A DNA stretch of 64,000 bases from Pomphorhynchus laevis (lineage: Eukaryota > Acanthocephala > Palaeacanthocephala > Echinorhynchida > Pomphorhynchidae): NCBI GenBank assembly GCA_012934845.2, contig WNNJ02000725.1, forward strand, positions 62,001-126,000. Reading direction: 5' to 3'. Of the stretch, positions 54,859 to 64,000 are shown one piece after another. The translations under genes were made by a program, and so were the position numbers. Positions within the stretch are counted from its first letter, which is position 1. Every line of letters starts with the position of its first letter. Under the pieces are notes generated by a model, which was given only the letters and a program-made list of their open reading frames with translations, was not told the DNA's origin and searched no databases.

Positions 54859-55973
54859 ATGGATACTGCAAGTGTCGATGATAATCTAATAGCTGAAGGC
54901 GACAATGTGGTTAATGGAAGAGTCAAAACGTTCGATGAAATAATATCATCGAATAATGCAATAGATATATCAAATGGAAAGAAAGGGGTTATTAAGGTTC
55001 CGTTATTCACTCCAAGGATACAAGTTAAAAATAATCAAATGTCGTACAACTCGATTTCATATATTGTTCATTACGAAGCATTCTTTGAAGGGCATGCAAA
55101 GCCGTTTGATTCGTCTTATGTTAGAGGTAAGCCCAATAATTGGAAATTAGATTGCTTAGTGCCTGGATTGGCACTAGCATGTTTGAACTTATCACAGGGA
55201 GAAAAAGCACAATTCGTTATATCGCCGGATTTTTTCTATGGTTCTAAGGGGTGTCTTCCAAGAATTCCTCAAACTGCCGGTGCCTATATCAAATTGAGCT
55301 TTTAAAAATCCGTCCTAGTGCTAATTTGCAAGATGATGCCACAGCTCAAGAATTGAAAGTACAAGGCAATTATCTATACGACGACAATCGTATTACAGAA
55401 GCAATGCGTATTTGGCAGAAGGCTTTGGATATATGTCGAAATTCAAATGAGAAAAATAAGGAATTAGTAGAGATTTTACATTTAAATATAGCACGTGTTG
55501 CCCTAATTAAGAAGGATTGGAGAAAGGCGAAGCGACATGCCACTTTTGCAGTACGTATTAATCGATTTAGCGTGAAGGGATTATACAGATTAGCCGTTTC
55601 ATCACGTCATTTAGGTGATTTTCAAGAAGCAAAATCAAATTTGTTAAATCTTCTTAAATTAGAACCTCAAAGTTCCAGTGCTAGAAAAGAACTACTACAG
55701 TTAGAAGCAGATATCATCAGTCAACAGAAATCGACATCAGATGTACCATATGAATGTGGTTTGAATAAAGTACCAGATGAACACATTAAGACCATATTTA
55801 ATCAACATTTAGATGAATTTAAAGCAAATGAGCAAAATAAGATATTTACAATCGATGCGGAATTATTCGATTCAAAATCTCTTGAATATTTAATAAACTT
55901 GGCAGAATCGAAAGATTTTAAGACTCGTATAGTGTCCTATGATGGTGTTAAAGTTTTACATGTTTTGAAGTAA
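54859..55973 (+). CDS. shu: FKBP6/shutdown-like co-chaperone, one frameshift
   Basis: ATG 54859. An N-terminal FKBP-type domain (about residues 60-150: SYIVHYEAFFEGHAKPFDSS, LDCLVPGLALACLNLSQGEK, DFFYGSKGCLPRIPQTAGAY) lacks several residues of active prolyl isomerases, as in FKBP6/Shutdown. Three TPR repeats follow (about 160-275: ELKVQGNYLYDDNRITEAMR, AKRHATFAVRINRFSVKGLY, FQEAKSNLLNLLKLEPQSSS), then a C-terminal extension. The frame shifts -1 at an A-run (55291-55293); a single missing A would join the two halves into about 371 residues. In Drosophila Shutdown works with Hsp90 in piRNA loading. Single exon here. Sequence error, very recent damage or an intronless retrocopy cannot be told apart. 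Confidence 0.75.
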
Positions 55974-56164
55974 AATGTAAAAAAAATCGTTTCAATGTTT
56001 AATTTTTTATTTTTTATAAAAAACATGTACAACTAAGTTCTATTGTTGTTGTTCTATTATATTCCTTCGTTGGATACTGTAAAACTTGAAATTCGACTAC
56101 CTTTACATAAAATTTGCATTTATATCTGGATGTTGCTAAATTGTGCTCTTTATAAACGATTTAT
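55974..56164. other. 3' flank of the FKBP6-like gene
   Basis: No gene; T-rich. It ends at the 3' tail of LINE B5. Confidence 0.4.
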
Positions 56165-57349
56165 TTAAGTGTGGCAAATGCGTGCCAGCACACGCTTACA
56201 TTACTATTACTACTATTACTACAACATAAAAGACTATAGCCATACAGCTGTTTTGTCTGCTCACGGTAAAACCAATTTTATGTAAGCAAAATCTTAATCC
56301 GGATACAGGATATTGAAATTAGAATATGTGCAAAGCCACGTAATTAGCGTTTTCTTGAAGTGCAATCTATTTGAAATGTTGACGATATTCTCTGGAAGTT
56401 TGTTCCAAAGCCTCAACGCTCGATGAGAAATGCGATATAGTCTTCCGAGTTTGCCTGAGACAGGGTCCTCGCAGTAAGAGAGTGACCTCGGTTAGTAGTT
56501 CGGTGGCTTCGATTAATACAGTCGACCGGGAATCTGTCACGTTCGAATAACGTATTCCTAAAACATAAAATATCAAGACATGCTATACTAGTACGGACTG
56601 AAGGAACTCCTATATTGCGCAAACGGTCCTTATAAGACAATTTCCTGAGTGATTGACACGATCTCGTCAACCTACGGAGGACGTTTTCATGATCATTCAT
56701 CTTACCACGTGTACACGGAAATACCGTAGGGATACAATATTCAATAATAGGACGAATAAGTGAATTGTATATTATTTTATGACAGGAAGCCTATGGATTA
56801 CAAAAACACCTCCGGGCCACATAGCTAAGTTTCCTGGTCGTTTGAATGATTCTGTCCGTGTTTGGACGACTCTTCAATGACTCGTGCACAAGTATTCCCA
56901 AATCTCTTGTGCATTGTATCTGCGTAATTGTCTCGGAACTTAATTTATATCTAAAAGGAAATTTCTTATGTCTTAAGTGCATGTGACAGCACTTGGATAT
57001 ATTTAACATCAGTCCTGTCTCATTACTCCACCTAACAATATTATCTAAATCTTCCTGTAGCAGAAAACAGTCATTATATGATTGAATGCACCGCCATAAC
57101 TTGAGGTCATCCGCAAACGCTAGGATTTTGCATCTCAGTCGAGAACCGTAACTTGAGGGACAAACATGACGTTGTGAAGAAACACTACTGCCTAGCCTCA
57201 CTTGATATGACCGACTCTTTAAGAACGAACTAATCCAACGAACTACATGGGGATCGATACCGTACTTAGCTAAAACTACTAGCAGATGATCATGTGCTAC
57301 TCGATCAAAAATCGATAAAAATTACATCAACCCCACACCCATCTGCTAC
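56165..57349 (-). pseudogene. LINE family B copy B5, 3' part (RT and tail)
   Basis: The minus strand begins VVADGCGVDVIFIDF (motif A) directly at the A3 insertion, with three residues lost after it. Then come LAFADDLKLWRCIQSYND (motif C), NISKCCHMHLRHKKFPFRYK, RDLGILVHESLKSRPNTDRI and a C-terminal domain to about 56370. Motif B (GVPQG) is garbled. The 3' end has AGCTGTATGGCT, a TAG/TAA-rich stretch and the hairpin GCGTGT-GCTG-GCACGC followed by ATTTGCCACACTTAAATAAA. That tail is the same as the tail of family A elements. Confidence 0.75.
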
Positions 57350-57354
57350 TACAT
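57350..57354. repeat. Target-site duplication of LINE A3 (left)
   Basis: TACAT, repeated at 61754-61758. Removing A3 and one copy restores WTDVVADGCGVDVIF, colinear with WVGHVANGYSIDVIF of B1. Confidence 0.85.
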
Positions 57355-57465
57355 AAAAAATTTTTAACAGCTTAAATACACAATTATTCCTGTCAGTTCC
57401 AGATTATTCCTGTCAGTTCAGCTCGCTACGCTCGCGGATTGAGCTCAATCTATCGATAAAAGGTC

Positions 57466-58750
57466 ATGCCTAAAAAAGCGCGATCTCAGATCCATGTTCC
57501 TGATCAACAATCTTCCACATCTGAATGCAATGATGGTTATACCAGCTTTGAAGTTGGATGCGATTCCAAAGATTGCGATGTATGGACACTTGTTCGTGTT
57601 AAAATATCCGACCACTCGGTGTATAAACGTAAACATTTCACTTGCGGTTTTTGTACATCAGTACGACTACTACAGTTATCCTGCTCATCTACTCCTGTAT
57701 CACACACTACCACTCAGACCAATGCTGTTTTAGATGTTTCCCTCGCATCAACACCTGACTTCGCATCATATAATCCCATTATTGAACCTACTCTCTCACA
57801 CACTCCTCGTTCAACTACGTACCAAACTTCCATTAATCTTTCTCATTCTAACAATGCTAACGGCAAAGCTTTTCATCTCGTACCTCCTCTTTCCTATTCC
57901 TCCCCCAATCTAAATAAATCTCAAACTTCTTTATTCTCCTCACGAACTCCTTACTCGACCCCCCTGTATCACCTCTCAATAATTTACACCCTTCCATCAA
58001 AATCATTTCCAGTAACATTTCCGATCAACTAATTCAACACTCCATTCCTGTCACTCATGCCCCAACCTATTTTAATTCTCCTTACTCTACCTCCAACGTA
58101 ACACTTACCAATAAGTTACATCCTTCATTTAAAATCATATCCAGTCACATCTCTGATCAACCGATTCAACACCCCGCTCCTGTCACACTTGCTCCAACCA
58201 ATATTAATTCTTTATCAAGCACCCCTGTCATTTCCACTTCTATCTGCTCATCTACCTCGACTCCAACCAGCTCTGTCCGTCCACCACTTCCACGAAATCG
58301 TTTTCCTTCGCGCGATCGCTGTATAATCATATCAAACTTAAAGCTTTCCGAATCTGCTTCTCCACAATCTCGCCTCGATGATGATGTATCTGCTTTCAGG
58401 TCTATCCTAGCAACCATTCTTCCTGATGATAACCCATCACTCTTCAATAATATCGCTCCTGTATCCTTTATTCGTTTAAACAAATCCACTAAATCAAATC
58501 ATCTCAGTCCTCCACTCTTAAAAATCGTTTTCCGACATAGTTCACATGCCTCTTCGGTACTCTCCCAACGTTTTAAACTTCTTACCACTTCATCTACTTG
58601 CCGTATCTTTCCTGACCGCTCCCCTTCTGATATTGCCCAGCTCAATTTAGCTCGCATTGAAAAACATCGACGTGAAACAAACGGCGAGTCATCCTTATCT
58701 ATACGTAAAATCAACGGAAATTTTCACGTTCTTCACACAAGGCCAAAAAT
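57466..58750 (+). pseudogene. ORF1 of LINE A3 with PHD-like finger
   Basis: ATG 57466 (MPKKARSQIHVPDQQSST). Finger: VGCDSKDCDVWTLVRVKISD ... HFTCGFCTSVRL. A long Ser/Thr/Pro linker follows (open to 58032), then frame changes. C-terminal domain pieces RFPSRDRCIIISNLKL, FRSILATILPDDNPSLFNNI and KIVFRHSSHASSVLSQRFK lie in 58290-58600. The end reaches the ORF2 start codon at 58754 (RPKIRWR overlaps the ORF2 ATG in another frame). Confidence 0.7.
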
Positions 58751-58753
58751 TCG

Positions 58754-61663
58754 ATGGCGTCCCATCTCTCCCCCTTGTCTTCTTCGCTAGTCGATCTCGC
58801 TCCTAAGCATACTTTTCGTCTTAGTCTATTCAATACTCGCTCCATTCTTCATAAAGCTGATATGCTTCTCGATATCTTCGATCAATTATCTATCAATATT
58901 CTCTGCATTACCGAATCCTGGCACTCTGACTCCGACGATCTTGCTATTCGTCGTCTATGTCGCTCTGGTTGTTCTCTAATTGAATCAGCTCGTCAAATTA
59001 CATCTCATACATCTACTGCGTCTAACCATGGCGGTATTGTTGCCATTGCTCGTCACCCAATGTCTTTACGTAAAATCAACGTTAACATCCGTTACACCTC
59101 GTTCGAATTACTCATATGCAGATTATCAACGCCTTTCCCTCTGGAACTTGTGATTGTATACCGTCCAGGTTCAGTTGCCCCATCACGTATCTTCTTTAAC
59201 GACCTTGCAGATCTAATGTCTCACTGTTCATTGTCTTATACTCCTTCTTTTGTTCTCGGTGACTTTAACATTCGTCTTGATCGCCCGTCTGACTCTGACT
59301 CTATCACTTTAACTGATCTTTTTTCTGATTTTAACTATAAATTACTTTCAAGAAGCCCAACTCATATTCTCGGCGGTGCTCTCGACATCATTGCTGTTCC
59401 TAACTGCTTCAATGACTATACCTCCTTGTCAATTACTGATCCTGGTTTGTCCGATCATTTCCTTGTCACTCTTACTCTTACTCGTCCCCATCCTCCTTCT
59501 CCGCCTTTACCATTATCTACACCAAGTCGACCCTGGAAGCTTCTCGATATCCCTATTCTCTGCACAGCCTTACTCAATTCTTCACTCTTTTCACTTCCTC
59601 TTAACTATCTCTCTCCCGATGATCTCTGCATTCTGTTTAATTCTGAACTTACGTCGATCCTCAATAACCTTCTACCTAGTCGACTTCGACGTTCCCAGCG
59701 CTTGCGCCATGCTCCCTGGTTCGATTCTGACTGTAGTCTTTCTAAGCGTCGACTCCGTCACTCTTTTCGTATGTATAAACGCTTTCTTAAACGTTCACCC
59801 AACTCACTCCCTCCAAATCTTCGTGATTCCTACTTTTCTCAACGCCGTTCACATCTCATTCTTATACGTACTAAACGTACTCTCTTTTGGCGAAATCAAC
59901 TCGAGTCATCTTCCAACTCTAAATCTCATTGGAAAATCTCAAACTCAATTCTTTCACGATCATCTACCCCTTGTAATATAAATCCTGATGAATTTTCTTC
60001 TTATCTACAAACTAAGCTATCTAATTTACTTTCCCTACTACCCGTAGCCCCCTTGTACCCACTCTTCTCTTTAGATACTTCCCTCCCAGAACTATTCCAC
60101 CTTCTTCCCGTTTCGTCTGATGAAGTTTCTTCGGTTCTGCTGTCATTACCTAATAAAACCTCTCCTTCTGACCCAATTCCCACTCACTTGCTTAAAAATA
60201 TCTACTCCGTTATCTTACCCTTCCTAACCAAATTGTTCAACTCGTCCATCCGTAGCCGTACATTTCCTTCCATCTGGAAATGCGCCACTGTTCGTCCTAT
60301 CATCAAAAAGCAATCTCTCGACTCCTCACTACCATCTTCGTACCGTCCTTATTTCACTTCTCCCAACCCTCTCTAAACTCTTTAAGCGTCTCGTTCTTAA
60401 GCAAGTTAAATACATATCTCTATTCCTCTAACTTATTTCCTCCCTTCCAAGCCGCTTTTCGCTCTAATTACTCTACCGAAATTGCATGTCTTAAAGTTTA
60501 TAACGACTTACTCATATCGCGCGATCATAAATTATGTAGTGTCATAGTTTCTCTTGATCTATCGTCTGCTTTTGACATCGTCCATCACTCGATTCTTCTC
60601 CATCGCCTTCGTCATGATTATGACTTCTCTTTACCCACTGTATCATGGTTTTCTTCATATCTATCAAACCGTACATTTCGCGTATATTCTAACTCTTCTC
60701 TCCCATCCTTCGTCCATTCCGTCCGGTGTTCCGCAAGGCTCCGTATTAGGCCCTATACTTTTCTCTCTTCTTCTTGGTGATTTGTCTTCGAGTTATCATA
60801 AATTTAACTTCCATGTTATGCAATATGCTGATGACATTCTCATCTATGCTCATGCACCTGTTTATCGTATTCACGATCTTAGTGTTTCTGCTTCCGACTG
60901 TCTTGTCTCAATTTCCAATCATCTTTCTTCCCTTCGCCTTTCTCTGAATCCTGATAAATCCAAAATTATGTGGATCCTACCTCGACGCCTCGGCTTCGAA
61001 CCTCCCTCCGTATCATTAAATTCTACAATTCTTCCTATCGTTGATAATCTCGTTTTCCTAGGCTTCCATTTTGACAACCGACTTTCACTTAAACCTTTCG
61101 TTAGAGATAAAGTACGCTCATCTACCTTGATACTCCGCAACCTCCGTCAAGTTCGTAGATTGATCGATTTTCCTTCTTGTATGACTCTCATATCATCTCT
61201 CCTTTTTTCTAGACTCGATTATTGTCTTAGTCTATTTTCCAACTCACCTAAATCCACTCTTCTTCCCCTACAACGCATCGTCAACGCAGCTGTCCGAATT
61301 ATCCTCCGTCTTCGTCGTTTTGATCACACATCCTACCATCTTGCTTCTCTCGATTTGCCTACAATTTATTGTCGTGTTCAAATTCGTCTTCTTATCGTTG
61401 CTTTCCGCCTTGTAACTTTTCATACCCCTTCATTTCTCAACCTTCCTTTTCTTGATAATTCCCGTCCTGTTTACTGTTCCTTGCGTTCCTGTAATTCCCT
61501 TCTTTTACATGTCCCAAACTACTCTACCTCCTTTGGACTCCGCTCCTTCCTGGTGGCTGCTCCTCTATCGTGAAATCATCTGCCCATTCATATACGCCAA
61601 TCAACTTCCCTGCAGTGCTTCAAACGACAAATCCGATCCCATTTTAACAATTTAACTGCTTGA
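58754..61663 (+). pseudogene. ORF2 (endonuclease-RT) of LINE A3
   Basis: ATG 58754 (MASHLSPLSSSLVDLAPK). The endonuclease is intact over more than 500 codons: FNTRSILHKADMLL, ILCITESWHSDSDDL, NHGGIVAIARHPMSL, VLGDFNIRLDRPSD, GGALDIIAVPN, SDHFLVTLTL. RT: YRP then a +1 shift at about 60350, a second at about 60410, SLDLSSAFDIVHHSILL (A), a third at about 60715, SGVPQGSVLGPILFSLL (B), MQYADDILIYAHAP (C), LRLSLNPDKSKIMWI (D). A TGA replaces a Trp codon at 61574-61576; the original end is the TGA at 61661. Inactive, but few lesions. Confidence 0.8.
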
Positions 61664-61753
61664 CTTTCTCATTTTTGTTTGTGGACTTGTAAGCGTACAG
61701 CTTGTACGCATTTGCCACATTAAATAAATTTGTATTATTATTATTATCATCAT

Positions 61754-61758
61754 TACAT
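61754..61758. repeat. Target-site duplication of LINE A3 (right)
   Basis: TACAT, matching 57350-57354. Confidence 0.85.
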
Positions 61759-63550
61759 CTGTTCAATTTTCACGAGCCATAATTAAATTACTGATGCATG
61801 ATCAACCAGTGCGAAATTCATGTTGAGAAGGGTGCAGAAGTTTAAATCTATCCATTTGAGAAGTTATGTATTTATGCACGAACCTTTCAAGGAATTTACA
61901 TACAACGCTTTTCAGACTTACAGGACGATAATTGGACGGGTCTTCTCTGTTCCCTTTTTTGTATATAGGAGTAATGTGAGATCGCTTCCACTGATCAGGG
62001 ATGCATGATATACATAGAGACATGTTAAACATCTCTGATAAGTGGAATGCTAGCAGGTCATAGAGTATTTGAAGAATAAAAGGATGAATGTTGTCTGGCC
62101 CAGCCGATGTGTAACAAGATAATTTACGCAATTCCCGTGATACCTCTGCTGGAGGAATTTATGTCATATGGGAGACGAATGTCTCAGGAATTTGCGTTGG
62201 ACGAAAATCTGTAATTGGAGTTGGACAAATAAGATCAAAGGCCACTGCCAACATACTCACAACTTCATCAGGATCTCTCGCAATCTTACCGTCACGGGTC
62301 AAAAGGGAAATTGATGGAATAACTTTTCTACTTTTATTTACATAGCTCCAGAACGGCTTGGAAGAAACTTTATATAATTCCAGGATTTTCGATTCGTGCT
62401 TTTGCATCTTCAACAATTTCATGTAGTTGAAGTGACGACGATACTGTAGATATTCTAACCGAAGTGTCTGATTATTCAGAGACGATTTAAAGAGTTTATT
62501 TTGTTTTCTTAAAAGTCCCACTAACTCGTCGTCAAACCAAGGAGGCTTGCGTTTAGCAAGGTTTTGTAATGGTTTCAATGGAACTACGCAGTCTGTGATA
62601 TATTTGAGGGAAGCTGATAGCGTATCCCAATCAATGACATGAGTAATAACACTATTGTGAACACCCATTCTCATTGCGAGCGTACGTAATAAATCTGTAT
62701 CTACTTTGTACCAGTTACGTTTCAGATGTTTAGTTTCGGTGGGGGAGACATTGACATGAGCACTAGAAGTAAACCTTTGACAAGATAGTCAATAAGACCT
62801 ATGGGAGGATCATATTGAATTTCATGGACATCTAGTAGAGATTTAGTAAAAACTAAATCTAGCAAGGAAGAACCATGTCCCATTAACCTGGTTGCCTGAG
62901 TTACGTGTTGTATAAGAGATAGATCATCAACGAGAAAGTTCCATAATTCGGTGTCCAAATGGCATCCACCTTAATGACATTCGAATGGGGTATTCCCTGT
63001 TATATTTGGAATATTGAAGTCACCAAGGATAAAATTTGACGACTTTGTGAGATCAGTAAGATACTCAATTAGACTTGGGGATAATCAAGATGAGCGTGGA
63101 GCGTGATAGCATACACAAATGGTCATGGCGATGTCACCTGATTCTATCTTTAAAGAAAGTGACTCCATTCGTCCGACTCAATATGACATGGAGTTTGTTA
63201 CGATAATTCTGTTAGCGACGTAAAAGGCAACTCCACCACCTCTACATTTATCATGTCGGTCTGTTCTAAATAATGAGAAGCCAGGGATGACAACACAAAC
63301 ATCACTAATCCCACTGTGTAGCTAAGTTTCAGTAATTGCAAAAATCGACATATTGCTGTGAGACAAATAACAACTAAACTCATCAAACTTCGAAACTAAG
63401 ATGCGAACGTTAGAACATGCCATTTTCAGGAGATGTCTACTACTATTATTTGAAGTCTTATGCAGGACACGATGGAATGAAATTAAGTCACCTAAGACGC
63501 TACACCGTGAGTATTTGGGATTTACTTCTCCCAACGTACAAATGAACGTC
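61759..63550 (-). pseudogene. LINE family B copy B5, endonuclease and RT N-terminus
   Basis: On the minus strand from 63420: MACSNVRILVSKFDEFSCYL and SIFAITET (endonuclease start), FSLFRTDRHDKCRGGGVAFY, ILGDFNIP at about 63030, then LWNFLVDDLSLIQHVTQATR and DPPIGL. The linker is in 62674-62159. The RT finger region in 62131-61802: SAGPDNIHPFILQIL, DQWKRSHITPIYKKGNRED, SNYRPVSLKSVVCKFLERF, SQHEFRTG. It runs without interruption into the A3 target site; the rest is at 57349-56165. Confidence 0.75.
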
Positions 63551-63559
63551 GTCGAACCA

Positions 63560-64000
63560 CCTGAATTTTTTGGATACAGAGGTCATTTTCACCTTGTTGA
63601 CGCATGTCGTTTAGTTATTTTTTAGCGAGAGATAGTTGTTCGTGCTCTTCAACCGACAGATCAATATATATTTGCACAGAATTACCCATTAGTCTATCTC
63701 TACTAAGGATAATATTAGTTTGATCATTGGAAGCACAGACCAATCAAAGCAGTCTATTTCTACCAGTATTATACTTTATACCAATTCTACGAATGGCCAA
63801 TACCTCCAAGGATTCTGCTAAATGTTCCTCTTCATCTAAAAAATACTAGATTAGATATTTCTCACTGAAATAACGTCGTCATTCACACGGTTTTGAGAAA
63901 TGACGGATTTGGACTCGTTGATATTAGCGAAAATTACACATATCAAACCAAACGACCGAGAATCTTGAGTTAAAAGTAGACCAAAGTACCTGGATGATTA
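63560..64000 (-). pseudogene. ORF1 remnant of LINE B5, continues beyond the window
   Basis: The minus strand around 63950-63890 (complement of TTGATATTAGCGAAAATTAC and GACGTCGTCATTCACACGGT) matches the CVIFANINES ... VNDDVI region of the B1 ORF1 C-terminal domain at 53880-53810. The reading frame is broken. The 5' end of the element is outside the window. Confidence 0.55.

Larger units (their letters stand above)
57355..61753 (+). mobile_element. LINE family A, copy A3, full length (4,399 bp)
   Basis: CR1-like, inserted into the RT of LINE B5. 5' UTR about 110 nt with a 17-bp direct repeat (ATTATTCCTGTCAGTTC x2), ORF1 from 57466, ORF2 from 58754. The 3' hairpin GCGTAC-AGCTT-GTACGC (61693-61709) is followed by ATTTGCCACATTAAATAAAT and a (TTA)n tail. 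Its base composition differs from A2 (less GC), so it is a separate subfamily. Confidence 0.9.

Overview
This is AT-rich animal DNA, most likely from an insect or another arthropod. That is inferred from the kinds of LINEs and Penelope-like elements (PLEs) present, LINE ORF1s with CCHC or PHD-like zinc fingers, and a shutdown/FKBP6-like gene. No bacterial features (operons, ribosome-binding sites, CRISPR) are visible. The species cannot be named from the sequence.

Almost everything here is retroelement, mostly decayed, and much of it is nested. Four LINE groups can be told apart. Family C (CCHC gag plus endonuclease/RT, ending in an RPPEQR motif) has copies at 10797-14075(-), 14097-17916(-), 18042-21855(+), 35880-39718(-) and a fragment at 44941-45610(+). 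Group D (1-2330) is a distant relative of C. Families A and B are CR1-like and carry a PHD-like finger in ORF1. A copies lie at 26139-28416(+), 49149-53285(-) and 57355-61753(+). B copies are split by A insertions: one runs 54495 to 46442(-), the other from beyond 64000 to 56165(-). There are two PLE types. One is a permuted, Naiad-like type with the GIY-YIG nuclease in front of the RT; the best copy is 40324-42990(+), and there are many fragments. The other is a canonical type with the nuclease at the C terminus, 33655-35322(-). A fifth RT family with a YLDD active site is present as two separated pieces (30538-31730 + and 4729-5453 -).

Insertion boundaries can be read to the base for five elements. 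A3 sits in B (target duplication TACAT), A2 in B (ATTT), A1 in a PLE (TAATGTTAA), C2 has a 12-bp duplication and C4 a 13-bp duplication. A related unoccupied copy of the C4 target lies at 33299-33311. The C copies begin only about 10-20 nt before the gag ATG.

Host genes are few. A shutdown/FKBP6-like gene (54859-55973) carries one frameshift; in Drosophila this co-chaperone serves the piRNA pathway that silences transposons. There is a 214-aa putative secreted protein (9649-10293), a 133-aa unrecognised ORF (22673-23074) and a short mitoferrin-like fragment (9004-9129).

Two signals not explained by ordinary annotation stand out. The first is a dispersed repeat whose consensus has the core of a PLE-type hammerhead ribozyme (best copy 8674-8705 -). 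The second is a recurring set of perfect or near-perfect hairpins with very short loops, several at breakpoints inside retroelements, which look like snap-back template-switch scars.
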